DNA of 64,000 bases. Origin: Mytilus californianus. Its lineage: Eukaryota; Mollusca; Bivalvia; Mytilida; Mytilidae. Below the pieces are notes generated by a model that had not been told where the DNA came from, did no database searches, and saw only the letters and a program-made list of their open reading frames with translations. Shown piece after piece: positions 54,601-64,000 of this stretch. The stretch lies in contig NW_026262701.1 of NCBI RefSeq assembly GCF_021869535.1, positions 48,115,278-48,179,277 on the forward strand, written 5' to 3'. Every line of letters starts with the position of its first letter. The first letter of the stretch is position 1. A program made the position numbers and the translations under genes.

Positions 54601-57600
54601 TAAGGGGAAACAATGGCAGTGTGTGAAAAAGCCTTAATATTATTTTATGAGAAGGGAACATGTATAACCTATGAGAATGATGCTTGAAATCAATCATTAA
54701 GACACAAGTTTTAACTAGAGAATGAAGCATATCCCCACACAACACTTGGACACATGAGGTAAAGAAGCAAACAGTGATTTATTGTCATAAACTTGTTTTG
54801 TATGTAATACACATATGACACATCCATAAGTTCTATGATGTACTTGAATTAAGATATGTATTTCATGTACCTTATATGTTTTAAATTTTGTTACAGAAAG
54901 TGATTATTTTTAGCAAATTTGTAATTTGACAAAAAATTAAAGTAAATCATAAATCTGACAATATGCACACCTTTGGTTTTTGTCGAGCCTTCGACTTTTG
55001 TCGAAAAAGCGAGACATAGCGATCCTACATTCCGTCGGCGTCGTCGGCGTCCACAAATATTCACTCTGTGATTCAAGTTTTTGAAATTTTAATAACTTTT
55101 TGAAACTATCCTGGATTTGTACCAAACTTGGACAGAAGCTTGTTTATGATCATAAGATAGTATCCAGAAGTAAATTTTGTAAAAAAAAAATTCCATTTTT
55201 TCCGTAATTTACCTCTAAATGGACTTAGTTTTTCTGCCAGGAAACATTACATTCACTCTGTGGTTAAAGTTTTTAAAATTTTAATAACTTTCTTAAACTA
55301 TCCTGAATTTCTACCAAACTAGGACAGAAGCTTGTTTATGATCATAAGATAGTATCCAGAAGTAAAATTTGTAAAAAAAAAATTCCCATTTTTTTCCGTA
55401 TTTTACTTATCAATGGACTTAGTTTTTCTGCCAGGAAACATTACATTCACTCTGTGGTTAAAGTTTTTAAAATTTTAATAACTTTCTTAAACTATCCTGG
55501 ATTTGTACCAAACTTGGACAGAAGCTTGTTTATGATCAAAAGCTAGTATCTAGAAGAAATTTTTTTCCTGTTTTTCCGTATTTTACTTATCAATGGACTT
55601 AGTTTTTCTTCCAGTTAACATTACATACAGTCTGCAGTTAAAGTTTTTAAAACATTTATTAGATTCATAAACTATCCTGGATTTTTACTAAACTTGGACA
55701 GAAGCTTGTTTACAATCAAAAGATAGTATCAAGAGGAACATTTTAATTTTTTTTCCCTCATTTTTGTTGAGCCTGCGATTAATAGCAAAAATAGGCGAGA
55801 CACTGGGTTCCGCGGAACCCTTACGAATTTTTAACTAAAAAATTCTATGGACATAACTGGAATACAATTTAGACAATTAACCTTGTACCATATATCGTAA
55901 ATTTCACAAAAATTAACTCTTTTCAATTACTAGTTATTATGAGAAAAATTTCTAAAAACCAATATCATTACAATGTATATCTTTGGTAAATGTGCATGGT
56001 AAAAAAGTTCCAGATTAAATATGTAGGAAGGCAAATAAAATATAATCTTCTTTGCAGATTGGATAGACAGGTGTTGAACAACATTTGCCTACTTACCTTG
56101 AACATAACCTCTGACTAAAACCTTTAGACATGTAATGTAAAATATCACTCATGTATAGGATAGTGATTAAATTATTTGACCTTCTGGAACATCACCTCAG
56201 ACTAACAGTCTGATATGGCTTTTTATATATCTTTATATCCTGAAAAAATACACACTTTATTTTGTAGTTTATCCAAGACTTCACAGATGTGGAAAATCAC
56301 CTCAGACTAACACCTCCATGCCTGAACTACAGCAATGTTGTCAAGTACATGAACACTGCTGAAGTTAGGAAACAATTACACATACCTGATACTGTACAAA
56401 AGTGGGATATCTGTAGGTACGAAAATTTAAAATCAGTAAGGGAGCTTTCTTTTATCAAGTGAGGTAAGGTTTCTATCAGGGCACACAACTATGACATTCA
56501 GTTGTACTCCTGAGAATTAGTAATTGTTACAATGCAATATAGGTTCTATAAAATAGTGATTAATTTTACTGTAATCATCCATCCATTTTATATACTGTTT
56601 TATTCTTTGTGGTTTTAAATAACAAAACCTTCAATTGAAATCACTGTCCTTGACCTTCCAATACTCCATACTGTACATGTAAGTTCTAAAAAATAGTTGA
56701 ATATTAAAAAGTAATACTGTCACTACATTTATTTAATGTTTTATTTGCAGTGCAGATATAAATTTAAATTATGGCAGAAAATATAACTCAATGAAGGACC
56801 AATATAACAAAATACTATTGGCCAAGGTGAGCATATTAACTGTACTATAGATGCTGTATGAGCAATTATTGTTTGATAAAAATTCCATTTTGATATTTTT
56901 CCAGTGCGGTTGTAGGAATGGGATATAAGCATATATATTCCTCAGTGGATAAACTATATCAGAAGGTCTTGTTAGCTAAGGCAAGTGAAAGTGTGCATGA
57001 TTTTTTTTAATATAGCATGGGTTGTAGAGATGTGCATGGCAATTTTATATTATTAATTTACTAACTGAGGAACTCTACTGCTTACATATCTAGTACAGAT
57101 AATGTGTAGTTACCAGTCTATCTTCTGTACACTGTACTTTCTTGTTGCTTTTCACTATTAAGGTGGTACCCAACACCTTGACTAATATTAATTTGGCTCG
57201 TTTAATTTTCCTAAAATTTTGACAAAATGTTTACTTTGACCCTTTGACAAAAATATAAAAATTTCGAATAATTTGAACCAACCACTTTATCAGAAAAATT
57301 TCACTGGTTATATAGCAGTTTGACAAACACTAATTTTGATCATTGAGAAGCTTAATATTTCCTTAACAATACAACGTGATTAAAACGTTTAGTTGATTTT
57401 TACAGAGTTATCTCCCTGTAGTGTTAGGTACCACCTTAAGTTGCAGTATTTGTAAAATTCTTTACTATGTAAAAGTGTATGATAAAAAAAAAGATTACAG
57501 TCTTAGTTGTTTTAATGTAATTTACAGATTAATGTTATTTAGTTGGTAAAACTTACTACATTGATTTGTAGGAATTTTACATTAAAGTATACTACTATAA

Positions 57601-60600
57601 TCAGTTAACCTATGTACTAAAGCTAGTTTTCAGAAAACTGTAAAACACTTCTCCAGTTCTAACAACTCTCACACATATAGCATTAATCCTATGCATTGTT
57701 TTTTTCTTCTTGCAAACACACAAGTAATAAATATCTTGTTCTTTTTTTCTGAAAGTTTCAAAAAGTATTTTTAAAAGTATCACATGAATGCAATAAATCC
57801 TAACTCATTTAAAATGTATTTTGATTTAATATTGAACATCCACCCGAGTCATAATGACTTGAATGTAAGCAAATATAGGTCACCATAATTTTTGTGTGTG
57901 ACAAAAACGAGAAAAAGATCCAGATGTGTTGCAGACCTTCAAGTTTTGGTAGTGTCCTTAATTTCAAGTTCACTTGGATAAAGGAGTTAAAAACACTCAC
58001 TGAAAGGTAGACCAGGTTTCACTTTTTTCTTTAGACTAACTAGAATATCTTATACAATTTAACTGATATATATTCCATGTATAACTTGTAGAAATTAGTT
58101 TTTAAGTGAAATAACATCTTATTGAATATGGAGAGAAAATAAATATTTGTTCCTGAATGTGCTTGCATATTCTGATGACAAATTATTCTTTTTCCACAAA
58201 AAATTTGTTTCTCAGTAAGTAGATCAAATGAAAGAATATCCAGCAGATATCAATTGGCAATCATCGGGTGAAATTGCTTCTGAAAAACAGAATTGGCAGA
58301 GTTTAGACGAGAGGGGTAGATATTTTAATGTTTTATAGAAGAGATATTTTTATTCTTGATTTCCCTTACAGAAAAAAGTCATGGTGTATAATGGAGATAT
58401 AGATATGGCTTGTAATTTCCTTGGAGATGAGTGGTTTGTGGACAGTCTCAATCAAAAGGTGAGTGGTTTGTGGACAGTCTCAATCAAAAGGTGAGTGGTT
58501 TGTGGACAGTCTCAATCAAAAGGTGAGTGGTTTATGGACAGTCTCAATCAAAAGGTGAGTGGTTTATGGACAGTCTCAATCAAAAGGTGAGTGGTTTATG
58601 GACAGTCTCAATCGAAAGGTGAGTGGTTTGTGGACAGTCTCAATCAAAAGGTGAGTGGTTTATGGACAGTCTCAATCAAAAGGTGAGTGGTTTGTGGACA
58701 GTCTCAATCAAAAGGTGAGTGGTTTGTGGACAGTCTTAATCAAATGGTTTGTATAAAGACAGTACAAAGAGTATTCATAACTTTTTTTTAAGATAATTTG
58801 GTTGTTAATATTTATTAAATAAATGTTTATATTGTATTCTAATATGATGTGCTTCTTTCGCTTTGTAAACAACAGCCTGATAAAATTCTCGATATATCTA
58901 TACTTAGCGCAGACTCAGAGATGTGCATATTGATGGCTGTTATTATTTACCTCCCACGTAAATCCACATGTATCGTAACCTGTGTGCAAACACTATGTCG
59001 ATTTCGTTGTGTTCAAATTGAAATTGAAAAAGAAACTGCAGAACCGTTATTCCTATTAAAATGCATAACAATAAGAAGTAATGCACAAGAGCTTTAAAAA
59101 TGTATAAAATCAAAATAAAATAAAATTCTGCGAAATTTCATGAAAGATCTTGGCGCATCAACGTCATGTCATAACATGACGTTATAAGAATGAAAACTCT
59201 CTAGTCGAAGTTTTTTCATTACGTATACACCCTAAGTTTGCGTAATATTGCATTAAAATGGAGTTTTGAGGTAGGTGTTGTTTCAATTCCATTCTATTGC
59301 ATTATTTGCAAATTTGTGGATTTCAGCAAGTCAACATGGAGGCTCACTCCTTAGTTACAACATGTCAATTGTGGATTTGACAGTAAATAGTAGCCAACGA
59401 AAAAAAAAGGTTTGGGTTAAGAATTATAAGGATTGAACACATTTTTGCAGTGGTTATTTAAGAAATAATCCATGCAAGACTTAGATTTATTTGAAATTTG
59501 TAGCTTTTATCTTACAGAGGGTAAATTAGAACAGCCATACCCACGGCAATCTTACCTTTGCTTCAGTTTTTAAATTGCCGTATTTGCCCTATTAAAATCG
59601 AAATAATTCATGGAAGCCATAGATTTGTTGGACATTTACAAATGTCCTGGGCTGTGACATTCGTTAATTTTATCCCTCGCTAACGCTCAGGATAAAATTC
59701 GAATATCACGGCCCAGGCCATGTGTAAATGTCCAACAAATCTATGGCTTCCATGAATTATTTCTTAATTAACTGATAAAATGGTTAAAGAAATTAAAAGA
59801 TTAGAAAGAAAAATGTATTTTATTATTATGATATGAGGAAGAAATTAAAAAAAAATTTGAAGGCAAAACATTGAAATGAACAAGATTTAGGCATAATTCA
59901 AGCATCTTAATATGACATCTTATGAGGAAGAGACATGTTTATACATGTTCACATATATTTATGTTTTAGTTGGTGACAGAAAGAAAAGCTTGGCATTACA
60001 CACCAGAGGGCACCACCAGTAAACAAGTTGCAGGATTTGTAAAACATTTTGAAGATTTAACATTTGTTACTGTCAGAGTAAGTCATTTCTAAGTCTTGTA
60101 AAGAACTATTGGTAATTATCAAGTCTAGGTAAAATAAATTTAAAGTTAGTATAAATGAATGAAAGAAGATGTTGTAATAAAGATTAAACATCAGTGAGAT
60201 AGCAACCCAACAGCACAAATTCACCAACAATACACATTTAAATTTATTATGTGTTCAGAAAGAGACAAACACTTTTACCATATGACAACCTGTTAGGGTA
60301 TTTCAACAGGAATGACGAAATATTTGACTTTAACACCAAATCCCTAAAAACAATCATGAGCATAAAAAGGCAGTAAAAATTATTATATGTATTATATATT
60401 GTTATTACAGAAAAAAATAAAGAGCTTTTAACACCACTGAGACAACAGAGATATCAGAAATAAAAATGACAATACAAGGCCATGACAATAAAATTTAAAC
60501 AAAAACAAAATAAACAATTAAATATTATCATGATTATAGAATATATATAATATTTTTTGGTTATATCAGATCAGATAAGATGCTTTGGAATGGTAGCCAT

Positions 60601-61037
60601 AATATGCTTGCAATTGGATAGTTCTTGTGTTCCAAAGATTTAGTAATAGTAAATGTCCTTAACTAAAAAAAAAACCCTTACAAATTTTCTGTTTCTGATT
60701 GTTCTGGTAGATTTGTGAAAAATGTCTTCAAATGGCCACCGATATAACAACTGTGATGTATTTCTTAATTTGGTACAGGTTCTTTGCAAATGAAAGTAGT
60801 GAGTTGGACAAGGTTTTATGGTGCCCTAATCCTCACTCTTGTGTGACAGTAATTTTATTTTGACTGAATGAAATATTTGAATTTTACCTTATTTTTGTTT
60901 AAGAAAACAATATTCAACTGTACATTGTGTGATTTAATTGTTATTTCTAGGGAGCAGGTCACATGGTTCCCACAGACAAACCACAACCAGCACTGATTAT
61001 GATCACCAACTATTTGCAAGACATACCTTTCCAGTAA
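48512..61037 (+). CDS. CTSA: Lysosomal serine carboxypeptidase, cathepsin A (protective protein) type, complete
   Basis: Eleven coding exons join in phase to 478 codons including stop (477 aa), the usual length of cathepsin A. Residues 1-19 form a signal peptide (hydrophobic [16 protein letters not shown]). Catalytic features: [10 protein letters not shown] near residues 78-87 (oxyanion region), Ser168 in GESYGG, Asp395 in [10 protein letters not shown], His453 in [11 protein letters not shown]. Family-typical [12 protein letters not shown] and VGNGLS are present, and sequons NAT, NYT, NMT and NYS suggest N-glycosylation. Known role: peptidase family S10, cleaves C-terminal residues at acid pH in the lysosome; the vertebrate protein also stabilises beta-galactosidase and neuraminidase. 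Whether that second role holds here is unknown. Oddities: a duplicated alternative exon 8 and a donor-site minisatellite after exon 9. The gene diverges from DHX35. Confidence 0.95.
49094..49205 (+). CDS. CTSA: Carboxypeptidase exon 2
   Basis: 112 nt, (W)[20 protein letters not shown] then [25 protein letters not shown] forms the substrate-binding/oxyanion loop. CCAG acceptor, GTAAAA donor. Confidence 0.95.
49848..50048. mobile_element. MITE, 'AAATTCAGAAATTATTGC' family (copy 3, diverged)
   Basis: gtaaactcagaaattgatgc at the left and atagtttctgagtttacagt at the right form the inverted termini; the interior has atttattgttgtgaat. In intron 2 of the carboxypeptidase. Confidence 0.65.
50109..50159 (+). 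CDS. CTSA: Carboxypeptidase exon 3
   Basis: 51 nt, 17 codons, [17 protein letters not shown]. The NPxSWN pattern is conserved in S10 peptidases. TTTTAG acceptor, GTAAGT donor. Confidence 0.94.
50175..51105 (-). mobile_element. Helentron-like element, family A (copy 3, inverted and interrupted)
   Basis: Reverse reading: tail hairpin atgccccagccgtcactgga + gggggcat at 50179, one core unit, and head gcgggggcatcatctgtgtc at 51065. Compared with other copies it is split precisely between caaa and tttggg by a 577-bp insertion (50429-51005). Confidence 0.82.
50429..51005. mobile_element. TIR element nested in family A copy 3
   Basis: Imperfect terminal inverted repeats ggagtaagttcagtaagggc and ggagtaggttcgataaggcc (reverse of the right end), about 30 bp. 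Host sequence on both sides rejoins exactly as caaa|tttggg with no duplicated bases. The interior (including a 97-codon minus-strand ORF) shows no transposase motif. Confidence 0.75.
51587..51921 (+). CDS. CTSA: Carboxypeptidase exon 4 (catalytic serine)
   Basis: 335 nt, from [18 protein letters not shown] through [20 protein letters not shown] to [13 protein letters not shown] plus two bases of Ser. GESYGG carries the nucleophile. AAAG acceptor, GTAAAC donor. Confidence 0.96.
52758..52901. mobile_element. Fold-back palindrome, about 58-bp arms
   Basis: Left arm acagatataacatg ... gaggggtatttgcgaaaaat + accagtc and its inverse at the right, around 'gttaaatttagcgagccgtaaggcgaggg'. In intron 4 of the carboxypeptidase. 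Confidence 0.8.
52918..52996. repeat. 24-bp tandem repeat, 3 copies
   Basis: cgcattgatgatcgtgacat + aaaa three times, directly after the palindrome. Reads through in two minus-strand frames by periodicity only. Confidence 0.85.
53254..53347 (+). CDS. CTSA: Carboxypeptidase exon 5
   Basis: 94 nt, (S)[20 protein letters not shown] then [11 protein letters not shown]. The paired cysteines match the family's cap-domain disulphides. TTTCAG acceptor, GTAAGT donor. Confidence 0.94.
53610..53790. repeat. 59-bp tandem repeat, 3 copies, then 35-bp repeat
   Basis: Units ttcactgaacgtggtgatgt + gatactgtgagcagggcatggtgtcctattgttcacag at about 53624, 53683 and 53742. A second array of about 35 bp (atacatgtgttcgtgttaca) runs to 53900, just before exon 6. 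Confidence 0.85.
53911..54081 (+). CDS. CTSA: Carboxypeptidase exon 6
   Basis: 171 nt, 57 codons, [20 protein letters not shown] ... [10 protein letters not shown] ... NPFLSQKMK. 'GLNxYNLY' is a family signature. AACAG acceptor, GTAAAG donor. Confidence 0.94.
54095..54249. mobile_element. Fold-back MITE beside exon 6 donor
   Basis: taaggaatgactgtaatata ... aaaatgtggtgcacac and its inverse form one hairpin with about 65-bp arms; the loop itself is palindromic (taaataacc...ggttattta). It starts 13 bp after the exon 6 donor. Confidence 0.85.
54970..55830 (+). mobile_element. Tandem-repeat element with cgagcc/gcgagac ends
   Basis: Begins ttgtcgagccttcgactttt + gtcgaaaaagcgagacat and a gtcggcgtcgtcggcgtcc stretch. 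Contains about four units of 180 bp ('ggacttagtttttctgccaggaaacattacattcactctgtgg', 'ctatcctggatttgtaccaaacttggacagaagcttgtttatgatc'). Ends tgttgagcctgcgattaata + gcaaaaataggcgagacactggg. A related end adjoins the 167-bp array at 3156-3242. Confidence 0.75.
56268..56416 (+). CDS. CTSA: Carboxypeptidase exon 7
   Basis: 149 nt, [20 protein letters not shown] then [20 protein letters not shown] ... KWDIC plus two bases of Ser. 'PPCxN' and 'YxNxxxVRKxLxIP' are conserved. Fragments resembling its 5' part (cacctcagactaacag) lie about 103 and 190 bp upstream. Confidence 0.94.
56751..56826 (+). CDS. CTSA: Carboxypeptidase exon 8a (canonical)
   Basis: 76 nt, (S)A then [20 protein letters not shown] then LLAK; TTGCAG acceptor, GTGAGC donor. 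The xNLxYxRxYxSMxxQYxKxL pattern fits cathepsin A better than that of exon 8b, so this is taken as the standard exon. Confidence 0.93.
56905..56980 (+). CDS. CTSA: Carboxypeptidase exon 8b (alternative, GC donor)
   Basis: A second 76-nt exon 78 bp after 8a, with TTCCAG acceptor and AAG|GCAAGT donor (GC-AG type). It encodes (S)A then [20 protein letters not shown] then LLAK: same length, same phases, 11 of 26 residues identical to 8a. Both end in LLAK before KKVMVYNGD of exon 9. The frame stays open, which argues against a dead copy. Using both exons would shift the frame. Confidence 0.85.
57158..57439. mobile_element. MITE with TTAA-type ends
   Basis: Terminal inverted repeats ttaaggtggtacccaacac / gtgttaggtaccaccttaa, 19 bp with one mismatch, 282 bp, non-coding. 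The TTAA at the ends suggests a piggyBac-like target, but the TTAA could equally be part of the termini. Confidence 0.8.
58372..58458 (+). CDS. CTSA: Carboxypeptidase exon 9 (catalytic aspartate)
   Basis: 87 nt, 29 codons, [20 protein letters not shown] then WFVDSLNQK. The first of nine identically spaced GTGAGT donors directly follows. TTACAG acceptor. Confidence 0.95.
58428..58752 (+). repeat. 32-bp tandem array derived from exon 9 end plus donor
   Basis: The unit tgagtggtttgtggacagtc + tcaatcaaaagg repeats ten times; the first copy is the exon 9 end itself. Intact AAG|GTGAGT donors have their GT at 58459, 58491, 58523, 58555, 58587, 58619, 58651, 58683 and 58715; the last unit is degenerate. 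Substitutions (tttgtgg/tttatgg) show the copies are not all the latest. Reading past donor 1 is open for 11 codons, then TGA, so any donor beyond the second truncates the protein. Confidence 0.95.
59601..59763. mobile_element. Fold-back palindrome, about 65-bp arms
   Basis: aaataattcatggaagccat + agatttgttggacatttaca and its inverse, loop around 'ttatccctcgctaacgctcaggataaaatt'. In intron 9 of the carboxypeptidase. Confidence 0.85.
59970..60077 (+). CDS. CTSA: Carboxypeptidase exon 10
   Basis: 108 nt, 36 codons, [20 protein letters not shown] then [16 protein letters not shown]. 'AGFVKxFxxLxFxTV' is the conserved strand before the catalytic His. TTTTAG acceptor, GTAAGT donor. Confidence 0.95.
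60951..61037 (+). CDS. CTSA: Carboxypeptidase exon 11 (catalytic histidine, stop)
   Basis: 87 nt, [20 protein letters not shown] then YLQDIPFQ and TAA at 61035-61037. The His in GAGHMVP is the third member of the triad. CTAG acceptor. Confidence 0.95.
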   Translation, partial: GAGHMVPTDKPQPALIMITNYLQDIPFQ

Positions 61038-61430
61038 TTGATGACATGTGATAAAGTTATGACATTACATTCCTGTATACAGGCCTAGAAGAGACATTGC
61101 TCAATGTGCTCATGAACTTTAAAAAGAATATTTGAATATATGATAGAAAAAAATGCAATTTTGTATAAATACCCAGGTCACCCTCGTTTTTTTCATCATA
61201 TGAGGTTGGTAAGGAATCAAAAAGTAGAAATTATAAGCAAAGGGTATTTAGAAAATTGATGGCTATTATAATATTTGACATTATCTTATATGAGAAAAAT
61301 AAGCAAAAGGGAATAACTGTGAAATCCGTTTTGATTGATCTTATGAAGTGTCTCAGTTTCTGTATAATGTGTTCACTTTTTTTAAATGTTAAGACAGTGT
61401 GGGAAAACCAATAGAAAATAAACAATATTT
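61038..61430 (+). other. Probable 3' UTR with candidate AATAAA
   Basis: Follows the stop codon; AATAAA at 61417-61422 is the first plausible poly(A) signal I noted. The true 3' end is not determined. Confidence 0.35.
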
Positions 61431-61551
61431 ACACAACATGCTTCAAAATACTATAGTTTACAGATTAGTCCATTCCATTAGAGACTGGTCTATTCATCAT
61501 TACTGTTAAAATTAGTTTTTGACTTAATTTCCAATATTGTTTTTTGAACTT

Positions 61552-61945
61552 ATTACATTGGTTGCAATGAATTACATTGATTTCCCAGTGAAATAAAACC
61601 CGATAATTTCACATGTGAAATAAACGTGGTTATTTCACTCCTCTGACGTCATACAACAATAGGCGTTGTCAAGACGTCGATAACGTCGGATCAAAACAAA
61701 TTGTGAATGCGTAGAAAACGATATAGTCCCTTACATTTTCTACTTTGATTTCACAAAAAAAGCCATTTTTCAATGTAATAAAAAGAATAACTAATCAAAG
61801 AATTCAAATATCGAAAAATATTCAACTCGTGACCGAACAACACTGATAATTAACTCATGCGCTACGCGCATTCGTGAATTAATGTGTTGTTCGGTAACTC
61901 GTTGAATATTTTTCTCTATTTGAATTCTTCGATTAGTTATTCTAT
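61552..61945 (+). mobile_element. Fold-back MITE family G (copy 2)
   Basis: Same layout as 9456-9858: ttggttgcaatgaattacat, tttcccagtgaaataaa, TGACGTCA at 61644-61651, and a terminal palindrome with about 75-bp arms (aataactaatcaaagaattc ... gaattcttcgattagttatt). Confidence 0.8.
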
Positions 61946-63324
61946 AGATATTTTGACTTTAATATCACATTTTTTTTTTATTGTTCACTAGATATCCTCC
62001 AAAAATGAATAGGTCATAAAACATTTGGTTTTGTTTATCAAGCTTTGTTAGCTTCATTGAAATTGTTGCTTGAAACAATTTTTTTTTCAAACAAAGATTG
62101 TTATTTACTTTCATCTGGAAATCCAAGTGTCAGATTAAAGTTATTTCCCCTGAAATATGATATTTTAAATGTCCAAGTCTATTTCCCATGCTTGAAATGA
62201 GTCTTTGGGACTATTTACCTGTAGATAATACACATAATTATTCTACATGAGGTGTTTGTTTGTTACTATTGTTACTATGTTATATTTATTTCTTCATGTA
62301 TGTACTGTTTGATCCATAGTATGTATGCAAACGTATGGTAGTACTAATTTATTGAAATAACATACTGTACATTTAATATGTAACAGTAATACAAAGTTTC
62401 AGTTGCTTTTCAAGGTAGAATTAAGGTTTCAGCATTAAAAATAGTTTTTTCTTTGCACCATACTATCAGGGTAATGCTACTTACTGCTTAAACTCGACAT
62501 AATATTTCTTACCATTAATTTCTAGGGGTAAATTATCATTTTGCACTACTAGACTGTGTGTAGTTTTCGTTACTTAGTGTATGATATTTATTTTATAAAA
62601 AAGTATGTACACAGCTGACAGTACAAGGCATATATAAATTTTCTTGAATTTGGAGAAGCATAAAGATGAAAGAGTATCAATGGCAAGTTTTGACATTCCA
62701 AATTTCATTTTATCAGGAATTTTTGCCAGAAGGGTCTGAAGGTAAAATACAGGTCAACAGGGTCTTGTGATATTTATCTGCTTCTCTTTCTTTTTTGTTT
62801 TGTTCCTTTCCATCTCCACCGACAGTTTATAATATTTCTCATAAGTAAGCATTTGAATTGAAAATTTCTCTAGTAATATTTTTTTTTTTTATTTTCAAAT
62901 TAGCTATTATTTTATTTTTTTGTGCAATATGAATTTGAATATTCGTTGATTAAGCTTTTCTGATGTATATTTAGACTGCAAGGATAATAGATGTTCATGC
63001 TTTGAAAAATTATGTAACAACTTCAGTTAAAAAAGCTGCATCAGTCAGAATTCTTATTATATATAAAGAGATATGAAATGACAGGTTTGGTTTGGTTTCA
63101 CTTTTATTTCTGAAAATTGCATGTTTGTTTTATGGACTGATATTAAAAGCTTGTAGAATTATTGTGTTATATTATTAAAGTGCATGATTTATCTGTGGTT
63201 TTTTATGTGCAATGTTTAATCTAATTACCTATTTCATAGCTTTTTCACTTTTAACTATCCATCATCTTATAGTCTTAAGTTGTTTGTACATTTTCATTTA
63301 ATAGGTTATGATTTGTGATTTATA
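61946..63324. other. 3' flanking stretch, nothing recognised
   Basis: AT-rich, no coding signal on either strand, no clear repeat; it may include a long 3' UTR of the carboxypeptidase. Confidence 0.4.
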
Positions 63325-63541
63325 TACTGTAAATTCAGAAATTATTGCAGTGTTGACATTAATGCAAAAATGAGACAGTATTAGGTTTGCAATAATGAAA
63401 ACTTTCTAATTCTAATTTCAGTGGTGATTTTCTTTCACAGAATGTTTGCAATCACATTTTAAATTAGATCTCTAATTTTTATCAGTAATCAGTGATTTGC
63501 AACAATAAATGCACACATTTATTTCTGATTTAACAGAACAT
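63325..63541. mobile_element. MITE, 'AAATTCAGAAATTATTGC' family (copy 4)
   Basis: tactgtaaattcagaaatta + ttgc at the left and a diverged inverse (gcacacatttatttctgatt) at the right. About 215 bp. Confidence 0.7.
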
Positions 63542-63769
63542 GTATTTGGTTATTGGTATCCATTAAACTATACATGATAGAAGTGATTCATTTTGTTTTG
63601 TTTTATTAATCACATCAAAAGCACTTTTAGTAACTAGTAGACTAACAAAAAAGTTCTGTAAAGAAAAATAAGACAGAATTCACAGTAATAAAATCTTTAC
63701 TGTACTTCATGATATTCATTCACTGGAGAAGAATATCTATTGAAAAAAACCTCATCATTTGTCTTCATT

Positions 63770-63930
63770 GCCCACATAGTAAATATGTATGGTATGGACT
63801 TGTTTTTGCATTGGCACATCTCAGTATGATGGAGATTAATTTGCCCTGCCCCTCAGTCAAGGTCTATTGACTTTGAAACTAAAGTTTACATGTTAAAGTT
63901 TGTAATTAAGTCAGTTTAAAAGGGCAAACA
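63770..63930 (-). repeat. Single unit of the 167-bp family, inverted
   Basis: Reverse complement shows the order of the 1005-3155 units: acatgtaaacttta, gtttcaaagtcaatagacct, tgactgagggg, ttaatctccatc, gatgtgccaatg. Diverged, one copy only. Confidence 0.75.
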
Positions 63931-63961
63931 GGTTATTCAATGTTAAGTTTCTGTAAATAGT

Positions 63962-64000
63962 ATAAAAATAAGAAGATATGGCATGATTGCCAATGAGACA
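63962..64000 (+). repeat. Dispersed repeat cut by right window edge
   Basis: aagaagatatggcatgattg + ccaatgagaca is the start of the abundant repeat seen at 20020-20465 and 25490-25680. Confidence 0.55.

Noticed and set aside
58849-59097. 82-codon plus-strand ORF in intron 9
   Set aside because: No splice-compatible fit with the carboxypeptidase and no recognisable domain; probably chance.

Overview
The window looks like nuclear DNA of a bivalve mollusc, most likely a marine mussel (Mytilidae). The evidence is AT-rich sequence, small exons in long introns, and dense short interspersed repeats of kinds I associate with mussel genomes. The species call rests on memory of repeat families and is less certain than the gene calls. 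It carries two divergently arranged multi-exon protein genes and one intact intronless retrocopy; almost everything else is repeat-derived.

Layout. (1) 43336 down to 1, minus strand: a DHX35-type DEAH-box RNA helicase. I traced 22 coding exons whose splice phases join without error from the start codon (43334-43336) to an exon cut by the left window edge, giving 570 codons; the C-terminal part lies outside. (2) Intron 1 of this gene, 40.4-42.0 kb, holds a nest of insertions: a hairpin-ended tandem-repeat element, a polyadenylated histone H4 5' fragment inserted into it (12-bp target duplication), and an intact 251-codon retrocopy inserted into the H4 fragment (18-bp target duplication). (3) 43.4-48.5 kb is intergenic, with a Helentron-like element and a decayed LINE 3' end. 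(4) 48512-61037, plus strand: a complete 11-exon serine carboxypeptidase of the cathepsin A (lysosomal protective protein) type, 477 aa, with an extra exon 8 copy. (5) 61.0-64.0 kb: 3' flank with MITEs.

Most striking structure. In both genes, minisatellite-like arrays arose by tandem duplication across an exon 3' end together with its 5' splice site: helicase exon 4 (10 donors, 67/68 bp), helicase exon 16 (2 donors, 54 bp, in frame) and carboxypeptidase exon 9 (9 donors, 32 bp). The carboxypeptidase also has two homologous 76-nt versions of exon 8, the second with a GC donor, which the reading frame forces to be mutually exclusive. At least five different hairpin-ended repeat families share one architecture: the stem of the 3'-terminal hairpin is repeated, inverted, near the 5' end. 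Two of these families share the same 5' head yet differ at matching positions in head and tail.

Functionally, the helicase is expected to act in the nucleus on RNA or the spliceosome and the carboxypeptidase in the lysosome. I see no sign that they work together; they are simply neighbours.
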